In this document: positions 23,741 through 36,200 of the stretch, in pieces
How positions within the stretch are numbered: the stretch's first letter is position 1
How the letters are laid out: every line of letters begins with the position of its first letter
Source: Odiellus spinosus
Lineage: Eukaryota > Arthropoda > Arachnida > Opiliones > Phalangiidae
NCBI GenBank assembly: GCA_963920705.1
Contig: OY987226.1
Coordinates: forward strand, 7,690,501 to 7,754,500
Direction: 5' to 3'
DNA: 64,000 bases
The notes under the pieces: model-generated
Seen by the model: only the letters and a program-made list of their open reading frames with translations
The model's database searches: none
Told to the model about the DNA's origin: nothing
Position numbers and translations under genes: made by a program

Positions 23741-24095
23741 CGTTCAGACTACGCGATTTTTTTCGCTTTGATCGTTCTTAATACTATCAGCTAATGATCA
23801 AGGTAGACGTACTAGCCCATCACTTAAAACTAGCCTAAAAAAGTCGTCACCCATGTCTGTCTCGTGTGGTTTGAACTCTTCCTCGATATTTTGAGTCAGG
23901 AGAGAGGGACGGAATTTAAGCGGGCCGCGCTTGGCTATATTGTCTTCGCCCAATTCCCCAAGTGTGGCGCTCCGATTTCATTATTTACACCGACTGCGGC
24001 CGCTAGAGTGTCTCGTGCCGGTACCTGTACCTTTGCTGATAGTATTAAGCTACGGGGCGTTGTTTACTTTTATGGAATAAAGTGATAGACTTTTG
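23741..24095. mobile_element. Diverged MITE related to the interior of E1
   Basis: It starts CGTTCAGACTACGCGATTTT. CTTAATACTATCAG near 23.785 kb is inverted against CTGATAGTATTAAG near 24.04 kb. The intervening GC-rich part (CTAGAGTGTCTCG, GCGGGCCGCGCTTGGC) is homologous to the reverse complement of about 960-1110. Both loci continue with GTTGTTTACTTT and GGAATAAAGTG. The outer ends are uncertain. Confidence 0.55.
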
Positions 24096-26266
24096 GTAAT
24101 AAATATAAATAGTTTTCTAAAGGATCTTTTCGAAAATTCGACTCAAATTACATAAGATTTTCACGAGGAATTATTAACAGAATTGATTTAACTAAAACTA
24201 ATCGAAGTATTCGAAGAATCTTAATTTAATTTCGATCATATTCCAGTAGGCGTATATAATGAATATATTAGAAAAGACGTCGTTTTAATCCACTTCCTGC
24301 TAAATTTCGACACTAACATCAATAGGAACTACGCGCGTGTGTTCGATATTTTAAGTCAATAAAATAGATTGCTTGTGGAATTTAAATCAAATAATACCAC
24401 TAGCTTTATGCTCACTGAAAAATTAGCCGGATCTGAGAGAATATGAACCTCTCATATCTAGAGGGCGAAACTTTAAATCACATCTAAGGGATTAACGTGA
24501 GGTGGGTTGATAGCGCATGGACTTCTACCCACCCTTATTCTCTATCCTTTTCCTCTTTTAAAGTCTCTCTTTACCAATACCTTTATATAGTTAACCCCTT
24601 TTCAAAGAGCTGAAGCGATGCATTTCATTTCAAGTCTAGTTTTCACTTGGTATTAAAGGAAGAATGAATCCGAACCAGTTATTTTCTATCGATTCGTTAA
24701 AAGCCTAAGATTTCTTCTGGCTGTCACCTGCCTTTTTCACTGGAAGTGGGCTCACCTTCTGAGTTTCCTATTGGGTAGCAAGGCAAGAGAAAGCATGGAG
24801 GGCGAGTTTGTGTCTAGGGTGACAGACAGAAGTAATCCTAGGCCTTTAACCTTGAAATACGCGTAGTTTATTAATTTAAAAATACAAACAAATAATGTTT
24901 GAAACACTTATTTACTCGGAAAGTAGGCTTAACACGATTGGTTCGAGAATTTAAAATCTAGCCGAATCAGATCCTATACGAAGCAACCAAAATGTATTCA
25001 CAATTATAAGGGCTCTCTCAAATTAGAGAATGACCTTCTGAAGGGGCCTCAAAACGTTTACTACAGCGTCGGGGTCCCGAGATAAAGTAAATAGCCCTGA
25101 GCCTTCTGTACTTAATCCGTGTCTCCTTCTCATCACATGATTGGCCGGATTAGGGCACGGATTCAGACAGATTTCAAACTTACAATAAGTCTGTGTTAAA
25201 GAGAGGGTGAAGATTATAAAGGGAAACTTGGAGCTAAAAATATAACAGCTTTTCAATTTATTTAAGAATGCCTTTCGAGTATATTAAAAACTAATTGGTA
25301 ACTTGATATTCGTTTCTAAATTTAATTACAATTGATCTAATTAAGCAATTAGAAAAATAACTTGTTGTCCGGTTTCATTCTCTCTTTAAGACCGATTTCT
25401 AAGCTTTCAAATCTTAATTTATAAATGATTAGAAGCGCTAACTTACGGACGTGGTGATAATTTGGGTTGAATCTCTATTTTAAGCCTTAGCTAGTCTCTC
25501 ACGAATTCATTCTAAACTATTCGAGCCAATATAATCTCTATAGGATAGAATTATTATTATTAATACAGCCTCTTTTCCGCGTATGACATCGTGGTCCTAT
25601 TGTGTAAATTAAGGTTTCTGAGGTAAATTTTGGAACGATAAAATAGTATATTGAGAGCTCGGTGAACTCGTCCGCGTAGATAAGGGCTATCTTAGGTTAG
25701 TATAGCGTTCACCGTCTCTCGACAGGTGATACGGTCGCCGAATGAAAGACGTCAACTTACCAGAGGCGGAGTATTCATTCGAAACCTTAATATTACGCAC
25801 TCAAAAGTGATAATCTGCAAAGCGAAATTCCCTATGGATTTATTGGTAATTTTAACAAAAGTCCCCGGTCCTTCAGTATAGATTCTCTCCCGCAAGTCTC
25901 TTCTCTCGGACGCGCGTGGTTGAATATTTCGCGAATTAACTGCTTGGAATGAATTGGATACTGCAGTGGGGATTTTAGTCTCTCGTTTAAGTAGATATAA
26001 ATTCGTTTATTTCCTCGTAAAACTGCTGCTGAATGTTAATTCATAACGCGAAGATTTCTCGGATTTCAATATATCTTTTTTGCGTTTTTTTTTTTATTTT
26101 AGTAATATTTATTTAATTTAGGCCAATTAATCGGATGACACGTGAACTCTAAACCTATTTGACTAAGATATAATTTTATTATCAGATATAAAAAACAGTA
26201 CATGGCAATACGTTAAGTTTTTTTTTAATAAATATGTATTTTATCAGAATTAATGTGGGGGAAATA
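24096..26266. other. Non-genic region with MITE fragments
   Basis: A GTAGGCTTAACACG module of the family E interior lies at about 24.92 kb. A family D left arm (AAAGGGAAACTTGGAGC) is at 25218-25262. A family E-like right end (TTTCATTCTCTCTTTAAG) is at about 25373-25390. I see no coding frame or RNA gene. Confidence 0.4.
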
Positions 26267-26282
26267 ACCACTTGATGTAGTC
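26267..26282 (+). repeat. Target-site duplication, left copy
   Basis: ACCACTTGATGTAGTC. It matches 26511-26526 at 15 of 16 positions and flanks the 7SL-like retroposon. Confidence 0.9.
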
Positions 26283-26510
26283 GGGAGTGGTGGCGCACTC
26301 CTGTAAACTGGCGTTTCAGTGGCAAGGTCTGGGTGTTGTCCTGCTCGGATCGCAGGTCCCTTGCCCATAGGGAGTGTTGCGAATGGTCCGCGACGGAATG
26401 GTCCTTCATCTTCCCCATTCCCATCTCCTTCCGTCGCGTGGGCAATTCCCAGTCCTCATCCCTGCGTAGTTACGTACCATACCTGGGCGCCGCTGTAGCT
26501 AATAAAAAAA
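26283..26510 (+). mobile_element. 7SL/SRP-RNA-derived retroposon (SINE or SRP RNA retrocopy)
   Basis: Seen: a GC-rich 228-bp insert ends in an A-rich tail (AATAAAAAAA) and is flanked by a 16-bp direct repeat with one mismatch, the signature of target-primed retroposition. The 5' part reads GGTGGCGCACTCCTGTAA, closely parallel to the Alu-domain start of SRP RNA (GGTGGCGC...CCTGTA). GGATCGCAGGTCC follows at 26347-26359, where SRP RNA has a GGATCGC...GTCC box. The 3' part has CCTGGGC and TGTAGC before the tail, as expected for the 3' strand of the SRP Alu-domain stem. Internal stems CGCGACGGA/TCCGTCGCG and TTGCCCA/TGGGCAA are perfect. The TGGCGCACTCC word can serve as a pol III A box. Missing: the S-domain helix 8 core, and the total is shorter than a usual SRP RNA of about 300 nt. 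Inferred: a retroposed, internally deleted SRP RNA or a 7SL-type SINE rather than the working SRP RNA gene. Confidence 0.75.
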
Positions 26511-26526
26511 ACCACTTGATCTAGTC
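26511..26526 (+). repeat. Target-site duplication, right copy
   Basis: ACCACTTGATCTAGTC, directly after the A-rich tail of the retroposon. Confidence 0.9.
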
Positions 26527-29500
26527 ACGTGTACCTGTTTTAGTTCTACAATTTACCACCAGGTAGATTAAATTTTATGCCATGTTAAGCCCCATAGAAA
26601 CAGGAGTTTAATCTCTTTGATTTTAGTTAGTGTGACGTCAAGGCATGTGATTTCTCTTGGAACCCACTCGAGCGCAAACTAGGTGACTGACTAGGTTTCA
26701 AAGAAACTTTACATTTGCTCCCTAGCTATAATTTCTTAAATTGACCCAATAACGAGTTGAAATATTTTCTTGACATAAATACGTATAAAATATATTACCA
26801 TAAGATCAATTTAACTCTCCCGTTTAAATTGTTGAGAAATTAATTATTTGCGCGTACGTATCATACGTGTAACATTAATAACGGCCCAATTTAACAATTA
26901 CTAATAGTAGAACGATATTCTCTCCCTCCAAACTATTTCGCACATCAGCAATTACTGGGGTTGAAGCGTTTAATTTGGGAATTTTATTGAAACCTTAATT
27001 TAATATTCTTCAAAAAGAACGAGTAATCGAATCAATTCGAAAACTCAGTACGTATAAAAAAAGGAATCCCTTTATCCTTACTAAGAGATAAAATATGGGT
27101 AGGTTTGCGAACTATGAAATCTTGTATTGATTCCGTGGTGGAGAGTGAGTGCAGCCCTGGAGTTACTTTTAATTATATTTGGGTTATAAATCCGTCCAGA
27201 CCGAATTTTGCACGCGCCATGATCGATAAGATATATATTCACTTCAAGCTCTGTACTGGCCCGTAAACGGAGAGCCCATGATGCATATACTTCTTTGCTA
27301 TAGGCTTTATGGGAACATGAAAAGGAAAATTACGTCATTTTAACAGTTTCAAAATCAGGATTAATTTACTCGAGTTGGGACACGAATAGCTTCGAAATTA
27401 CCCCTGTTACTTCATTGCCAAAAAGGCGTAGCTTAGGACCGCCATAATACCAAGAAGAGAAGCTAAGGTCAACAGGTGATGACCTTATATAGTCACACCG
27501 TGGCCCTGTTGAACCCGAAATGTGGTATTATGGGTATAATTAATCGTTTTCGTCTGAAGTTGGAGAACTATTTTCCAAGCTCCATCTCGTGTCCTTAAAT
27601 GAAGATCTAAATTCTGTTTTATTTCACTGCAACTCTGTGAGTGTCTATCTCAAGTGAGGAATTATCTATTTGGGATACCTATTGACTTATCCAATCTTCC
27701 TGGTGAAACATATCTTCGGTATATCTCAATTCAAAGTGTTTTAGAAATAATAAAAAAGTAACTGTTTTCTATGAACGAATTTAAATTTTGTTTAGATAAA
27801 AAGACGTGGTATATTTAGAGAAAAAAAACTTAAACATGGAGATAACAAGTTTTCTATAAACTTTTTTATTGGATATTTTATTTGAGATATTTTAAATCAG
27901 TTTCTTGAAGGATAGGCTTAGTGAAGTTTAAATTAAATATAAGCGACTTTGCTCGCGGATTGTATCACCTAAAACCGGATAGGTTTTAAACCGCAAGTTA
28001 ATTTAAATTAAGCTCTGGAATCATTGGATGGGTTTCTAACTTAGATCAAAAGTTATGAATTTGAATTTTAATGAGCAGATAAACCGACCAATCGGAATAT
28101 CTCTTATAAAGTATAGATTTTCGTACGATAATAATATAGCTGAGCTATACTGATTATCCAGGTTGAACCCTCATTAAAATTCAAAAACCAAACAAAATGA
28201 AGAAAAAATAAATAAAATTAAATTCATCTCTAAAATCTCGATTATAAAAACTCTCATTAAAAGTTGGCATTCATTTTTATTAATACTTTTCAAATTATTG
28301 AAACATATTTCAATTAAATTTGACTTAATTTCCTTTTCACGTAGCCTTTAAACCCTAGAAATCTACGCTTATAATTCAGAGAGGAAAGATTGGGAGAATA
28401 TACACATATACCTGCTCTGTGTGGCATATAGCGCATTCCGCTACACTCAATTCATCCCTGGCACGTTCATTCTGATTCCTTCACTCTTTTCGCCCTTTTA
28501 ATTTCATTTAAGTTCCCCCAGTATAAAATTAAACCAAGTAGAAAGGACCTAGAAGGGCAGGGCACTCTTATATAAGGTTATTTTCACGCTTAACCGAATT
28601 TGCGATTGGTAAATCTACCAATCTGGCTAGACGCACCCCTCAGGGTTTTTCTTTTTCTTTTTTATTCTACTTTTATTTTAAACCCATTCAAGGTATACAC
28701 TTTTCGGGGGTTTTAATATTGAAATTGTTGGCAGGAATATTGGCAAAAATAAATTGTACTAATAATGTCTACATATTTTTATAATAATTGAATTTTTTTT
28801 TTTTTTATTTCTTTATCGTAAATTTATTCATCAAATATTCCTTCTGAATCTCTTTAACTTTTCAAATATAAATGGATATTATACAAAAATGGATAGGTTT
28901 TCTCAAAATCTAGATACTTTATTCCAAATATTGTACACAAGAGCCCATTCTTTAAATTATTGCAAGCTCATTCAGTCCAACTATTTTAATATACGACAAT
29001 TATTTAAAGAAAAAAAATCAAAATGATTTGAATAATGTCAAAATAGACCAAATATTTTTAAAAATAACCATAATATTATAAAATAGGCCTAATAATGTAG
29101 AATAAAAAGCTAATGTTTTGAAAATAACACCAATTTTATGAAAGGAGAAGAAATATCTTGAAAAATAACCCTAATAAAGTAAAATTAGATTTTTTTAAAA
29201 TTATGATTAATTATCCAAATATTTTTAATAAATTATTCAAATTTCTATTCAGTTGGACGAATATTTTGAAAAATGACCCAAATAATGTAAAGATAAAACG
29301 CATTGTAAAATACTTATACAATTATACATGAAAGAAAATATAGTTATATTATATTTCGGATAAAATATCATGGTATTTCGATTTCTGAAGTGAAATTTCA
29401 AAATATAATCTTTCTATTTAAAAAAGCGAGATATTTTTATCCCTTTCACGTCTAGCTAACTGTCTCGCTTACCTTGTTTAAGAGAAGGATTCAAATCGGA

Positions 29501-32500
29501 GAAATCACTAGGAATTTGATTTTTTTCCGCTATTTTCTCCTCTCCCTCACATTTTTCTCTTCCGATCTCTGGCCATGCAAGTTCACCTCCAATCCTAACC
29601 CCCCTTCCATGGATTCTCGCTCTATACTCTTCTGGAAAACGCCCGAAGGTTGAGTTTAACTGATAGAGATTCCTGGGAGGAGAACTTATAGTAGAGATCG
29701 AGTAGGAGAAATGGGGCGAAGAGGAAGGTCGAATAACGTGATTAAGGTCTGGCAGATGTTACCACCGCCAAGATATCGGAGAAGTTTTGCTGTACCCAAC
29801 CCAACCCCCATCCTATAGCTCGACTATCTTCTCTTTTGCTTTTGCCTATACCGTATACTTCTTCGGAGAATCTTTTTTTTTTTTTTTTTTCTAGTCGATT
29901 TTTGGTCGAAAAATCAATGAAATAGACACCCCCCTCTTCCCGATCTGCATGCTTGATTGAGGGTTATGAGCTAACGAAAAAAGTTTTGCCAAGAGTCTTT
30001 TTCCCTCTTGGTGTACGTGTACACCAAGTGTATGGCACTGAAAAATCTGGGGGACGTTAAAAGTTGAAAAGTTGAAGAACATTTCCGAAATTTCAGATTC
30101 TGATCAGCCTTATTCGGTTCTAGGGTTGCGAGCGTACATTTTCGAGGATTTTGGTTTCGAAACAGATTTGCGAAATTGCCCAATTTCGCGTTATCTCTGT
30201 AAATCATTTTAATTCGAATCGGACGCTTTGGATATTGGGATTTTCTTTTTTATTTTATCAAACAGTTTGCAATTTATCAGAAGTTGAGGCTGATTAATAT
30301 ATGATGCTAATTGTTAAATATAACAGTTGTTGCAAACAGATTCGAATATAAATCTGCATTTTCATGTATATTATACAATTAATTCTAGATACTGAATAAT
30401 TTATTTAAATTATTTTAGAATGTGTGGTTTTATTTTCAATTTTTGTTTCTACTATGTTATAATATATCTTTCATAATGCGCGGCTTAACACGGATCTATG
30501 GATAGTTTCATATCTCCCTTTAATTATTCTCGACCTATCACGCGGAAGCTTTATTCCCACGAGCCGCGTTCACACTAGAGGCTTTGAAACGCCTTTTAAC
30601 CGTTTTGGAAAGGTCAAATTAGATATTTTGGAGTCACACATGTAGATCTTTGATCAGAAAACCAAATTAATATATTTTTTTAATTGAAAAACAGGTTTCA
30701 AAGCGGCAAGTGTTTAACGTTTCAAATTAGGCTTAAGAGGCGCTCGCTTTTGCTCATTGTCCGCAGACTTGTTTACTGCGAGATTTCAAATCCCTTATGG
30801 ATCCCTGTTAAGCCTTCGTTCCGTGTAGATTAAAAATTGATTACTACCTAAATATTTGTATATATTTAGTGTATTATTAAACTAACTACCCAAATTAATA
30901 CAATATAACTCGACCTTTAACAAAAAATCACCTTAAGACCTCCTTGGAAAAATATCGAGCTATTAACTTTCTAACTTTGCATTCTTTGAAGAATCTCTCA
31001 AGTTTTTAACTTTCTTCAAAAATCTCGAAAGAAAAAGAGTACCCAGCAATTTTCATTTCAAATTAAACGCCTTAGCTCAACTCTCCACTCTCCTTCCTCC
31101 CCTTTTCCGATTTCGAGGGAATGATGTTTAAGACCAAGGGTAAAAGGTTTTAATAAAAAAATAAAAAATAAAATTGGAAAAAGAAAAAAAAAAAAAATCC
31201 TAGGGAATTACAAGAGAGGTGTCGGGTGTTAACCCCTACGCCACGTGCCCTTGCCTATACTCGTACGATATAAGGGGCTAAAGCTCGGGCTAAAGGATCC
31301 AAAACCCTTTTTGGTATGGGGGCCGCTGTAAGAACTTTGAAAACCGATACAACCCCAAGTTTTGCGCGCTATATGTAAGTCATATTCGGGTTACACGAGC
31401 CAATGAAGTGAAATTAACGGAAAGAGAGGGATTCAGTTCGAAAATTCACGCTTAAACACGTTTGAACGTGTTCGTTGAAATCGGTCGAACGTACTAACCC
31501 TTTCATCTCGCCACCCTGGCACTTTTCTTTTCGATGGTATTTTCTTTCTTTTAGGAAAAATATCGATTTATTTCACTGTTCCACGCGTGGTGAACTCTTC
31601 TCGACCCCTTTTTATACGCGATTCGTTTGACTTATCCGTGGTAACACCTACAAAACAATAAAACTGGATAGTTTTTGCTTAAAACGTCCTCCTTTCGTGT
31701 TTTTCTCTTTCCCCCAATATCGCTGTATTAACTCTTTAATGGCAAACAGATTTCGTAAGTGTAAGCCTCGGTTTCATCCGTACAATCACGTAGTTCGTTT
31801 GAATTAACAGAACCAATGCGCGTAATTTCAGCATACGTTAGACTTAACCCATCTTTTCTCTTTTTACCATAACAACATTTCATTGATGCTAGAATCTTGA
31901 ACAGACTGTAGATTTACTATTCTTCTATTCAAGGATTATTGGAATAATGGGAATAGTTTAGGCGGATTGATAAACAATGTTTGAACTCATAGAGAAGAAA
32001 GTAGTCTGCGCCAAAAACTCCTCAACAAAAGTATACCACTTGGCGCGTGCGCATATTGATAGAATGGTTTGAAATTTCTAGAAGACACAAAGGCTTAGCA
32101 TAAATAATATGGTTTCTTAGTAATAGTGGAAACGTAGCTTGCTACGCGATGCAAATTCAAATTGATTCACTCTGAAGCTAAGTAAAGCAAATCTCGTATG
32201 TCAATCAATAAGTTTAGCTTCAACCCCCGAGTTTTGGTCCATCCTTGCAAAACTGTAACCCATTCTAGCACCATTTCAATTTGAAAAGGGTCTTTAATAT
32301 TTTGAATCGCGTTGCAAATTAGGGTTGAAAACTGGTCGTAAAGGGCAAGATAGATTCGCCCTCGAAAATTGTTATCTTTCTCACTTTTCGTCTGCCCCCT
32401 GTTTTTCTATTTCATCATAATTACCGTAATTTTCCAGCTTTTTGGGCGAGGCGTCGAGAAAGCCCGAGGTTGAATAGATAATACTGTTAATATAATTGAC

Positions 32501-32764
32501 TTTTGCAAGGGTTCTTCTATAATAGAGCGTAGATTTTTTGTGTGTTTTGTTAAAGACGTGGACGGAATCTAAATATTGTTATCTCTTGAATAAATTTAGT
32601 TTTTATAAGTCTGGTTAGGAAAGATGAGACATAGTTTTAATAATCTTTGAAAAGTTTTGTCTGGGATCCTTCTGTGGGATAATATGTTTTTTTTTGGACT
32701 TCAAAACTATTTTGCTAGCGGATAAAGGGAATGTATTGATTTTAGCGTTAGGTTAGGCTTATTT
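26527..32764. other. Large non-genic region
   Basis: AT-rich sequence with no supported gene. Contents seen: a 92-nt inverted repeat at 27442-27533 (listed separately); a T18 run at 29873-29890; a repeat end with CGTTCACACTAG at 30567; a GGCTTAACACGGATC module of the family E interior at about 30.48 kb; and pyrimidine-rich patches at 29.5-29.9 kb. The frames at 29.89-30.2 kb are not convincing. Confidence 0.4.
27442..27533. repeat. 92-nt imperfect hairpin
   Basis: The ends CCATAATACCA and TGGTATTATGG pair perfectly over 11 bp. An inner GGTCAACAGG/CCTGTTGAACC pair brackets a loop of about 28 nt. The size and arm layout would suit a pre-miRNA-like or small foldback element. Nothing shows that it is processed. 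Confidence 0.5.
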
Positions 32765-33240
32765 TATATTAGAATGTAATAAATGTGCAATCGGTTTATG
32801 CTTAGAAGGTTGCAGAGAAAAGTTATGGCCATTTGCATTTTAATATATGGCTCGTTTTTGGACTTTTGCTTGATTTCTGTCGAGAGGCGAAACACCTTTT
32901 TCGAGTGGCGAAACATTATTTTATGATCTTAAAATAATCTAGGGAATGTCTTCTTTCTAATGATGCAATTGGTTTATGCCTAGGAGGCTGCGGAGAAAAG
33001 TTATGGCTATTTCTATTTTAATATTTAGGGCTCATTTTTTTACTTTTGCTCGATTTCTATCGAGTGGCGAAACACAATTTTATGATCTTAAAATAATCTA
33101 GGTAATGTCTTCTTTCTAATGGTGCAATTGGTTTATGCCTAGGAGGCTGCGGAGAAAAGTTATGGCCATTTGCATTTTAATATATGGCTTATTTTTGGAC
33201 TTTTGCTCGATTTCTCTCGAGTGGCCAAACACCTTTTTTT
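32765..33240 (+). repeat. Long-period tandem repeat, about 2.7 copies
   Basis: The anchor GGTTTATGCxTAGxAGGxTG recurs at about 32.79, 32.97 and 33.13 kb, spaced about 178 and 159 bp. Each unit carries AGAAAAGTTATGG, TTTTTGxACTTTTGCT and TCGAGTGGCGAAACA. The second and third units are closer to each other than to the first. Confidence 0.9.
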
Positions 33241-36200
33241 ATAATTTATTTAAAAACTATAGCGAATTAATGCGGTGTCTATTAATATCACGGATTATAA
33301 TTAGTTTGGTTTGAGAATAAATGTATACACATTAATCCTCGCATATATTTATGGGTTCCAAAAATTCAAATATGAACCTAAAATTTTGAAATTGGTTTTT
33401 CAGTTATTTTATTTCTTCTCCATTTATGCAGCGAGACCATTTTTATCATCCTTTTATCCCCTTTCTACAAATAGGCGAACACATCTATTTCCCACCACGG
33501 ATATAAGCCTATTTGAAATATACTATTTTTTCCGCTCCAATTCTTCGCAGTATTTTTTTCTTTTACACATAAAAAAGTGAAGAATCAACAGAAATACCCC
33601 GTTTTTTCTCGAAATTCTTTACAAGCCCACTAACGAAAAAAGAAAAATATAAATATGACGAAACGTTTGGCCGGCGCCACAGACTACATCATTTTCGAGT
33701 TATCGAGGAAATAAAGTTTTTTTTTTGTAGGTTTTTTTTCTTCTTATGTTCGCTTGAGAATTTTTACAGATTGGACAAGAAAAAAAATGAAATTCTTTTA
33801 TTGATGCGAACTAAACTATTATAGTTGGAACTTGGACAGAGGCGAAGGGGGGAGGGGGTTAAACTTATTATTCAGTTAAAAAGTAAATTTCTATGGGAAT
33901 ATGAAATTACGCTTCCTTTTTAAGTCCTGCAAATTGTGTATTTACAATTCGCGAATAGAGATATATTTTTATACGCTGACTGATATGGCAAAATTGCTGA
34001 AAAAATTTAATATTTTTCTGTCCCTTTCTTGAGGTAATTTATCATTTTTTGCGGGGTTCGGACGTAATACGTGTCGATGAGTTTTTTGTAACAGACTCCA
34101 CCCCTGCTAAAGTTTTGGCCTAGTTACCAATTGATTACTATCGACTTTTAGGCTTTTAGCGTTTGCTGCAGAGCTAAAAAATATAGTTTTCAGAAATTTT
34201 GATTGTCGCTCATTGAACCGAATTTCATTCGTTCGAAAAACCCTTCAATTTGGCCCATTTATATCTCCGGTATAAATTAAACATTTAAAATCCCTGGAAC
34301 GCAAAGTTAATATATTTCTAGCGTAAGATCGCTGATTGAATTAATATAATTTAAAGGTTTGGTAAAAAGAGTGGTAGACCCAAATATATTGTAAAATAAT
34401 ATTCAAAAATTATAGTTTGGGAAAACTAATCATTTTTAAATACCAAAATTTATACTTTATAAAGCGAAATGCTGATTTTTCTTTAACCTAACCTAGTTGT
34501 GAGGCCACAGTATTTAGAATCAACATAAAGAGACAAAAATTGATTGTACTTAATTTCTAAAAATATGTCTAAAACCCTCAGTACTTGGACATACATGTGT
34601 TCGTGGCGAATTCAAATTAACAACTTATAGAAATTAATTAACTTATGTTTAACTCAAAATTATGAAGATATTCATTAACGTTTTGCAAACTCGGAGTGAA
34701 ATATTTGTTTAGTACATTTAGATAGATTTATTTGAATGAATGAAGTGATTTTGTAGGAGGAGAAATATTCCTGTAGTTGCTCTTCGGACATGTTTACTCC
34801 GTCCACATCATTACCTATTAACTCAAATAGCTTGAACGAACCGCGTATTAATTTACATCCTTAATAGTAGCCTCGTTTTCCCTTAATAAATCAGTTTTTC
34901 GGCGTGGAATTTGCTTCGTTTTAAGACTGATAAAGGCCTTTACACTGTTATTTTTAGTTCGCCTGGCTTTTCCGCCCGAGAGTCTGTATACTTATCGAGT
35001 GTTTCGAGTGCAAATTTTCTTGTTTGCATGGCTTCCAATGGAATTTCTTGAGGGGCTTCGCGAGAAAAACCGATAAATTAGAGGGATATAAGGTTGTCTC
35101 GCTTCTTTCGCGATTGAAAACCGTACTACGGCGCAGTGGGCGTCTAAAGTAAACCTTTTTCCGAGTTTTGGGGCAATTAAAACGGCGTAGCTAAATTAAA
35201 GGCTACTTTATTCGTCCTAAGCGCGCTTAAGGGCGCCAACATCGATTTTGAAGTCTCGGAAGAGTTAAAAAGTTCTTTCTATGTTTCGTTTCATAATGCT
35301 TGATCAAGGAATTTTATCTCAACTTATTAGATTAATATTATTCTTATATTGTGTGCGTGGTTTTATAAAATTAATTTCGTTTTTAAATGTTTATTTTGCA
35401 TAAATTGGGAAATGTAGTGAAATTTTATAAAGTTGCCGATGCTTATTAGTTTCAGAGATTAAAAACGAGACCAGTGATTACATTTTAAACTTTTTCTGGC
35501 ACTATTTACAGTGCTAATTGCAATTAGGAATATTAAAAATATACATCCTTAATAGATAAAATAAATTACGTTCATATAAGCACTGCAAACAGTGGCACAA
35601 TTAGCAACAAAACCTCGTGCGTGACTGCTATGTGTGATAGAGAATAGGCTCACTTGGTTTGCGAGTTCCTACTTTTGACAATGTATGCCTTTAGAGGATG
35701 GTAATTAATGCCAGGTTTTTTTATTCATCTATATCTATTAAGATAGTAAGTTCAATCCAATAATCGGTATCTTTTCAGTGTAGAAATAATTCTGTTGCGC
35801 AAGATAGATAGACGTGCAATTGTTAGTTACTACTTTAGGCGCTGTTTGCCACTAGACGACGATTAAGATCGTTAGTTTTGAAGATCTCTTCCTAAATATT
35901 GAGATTATTCATTGTTAATAGTCCTAGGTGCAGACCTTTTTTTGCTGATGTGATTTAGTCCTAGATAAAGATGAGGAACATTCTTAATATTTGATAATAT
36001 TTTTTGTTATAGAACTTTCTATTCCATTAAATTTTGAAGTCCTTAGTGAATTCTACTTCAATATTTGATTATGTGAAACCTTAAAGTTTCGTTATCAATC
36101 CCAGTTAGAGGTAATATCACAACCCTCTTGGAAGAAGCTGATATTCCCATAGGAAATCCAGCGTTTGCGTTTTTTGAAAAAAATGATATTCTAGTTAAAT

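Noticed and set aside
26283-26510. Functional SRP RNA gene
   Set aside because: The S-domain helix 8 core is absent, the element is short, and the A-tail plus target duplication show retroposition.
26182-26524. Protein frames over the 7SL-like element (87 codons minus, 63 codons plus)
   Set aside because: The segment is better explained by structured RNA: stems, pol III box, A-tail and target duplication.
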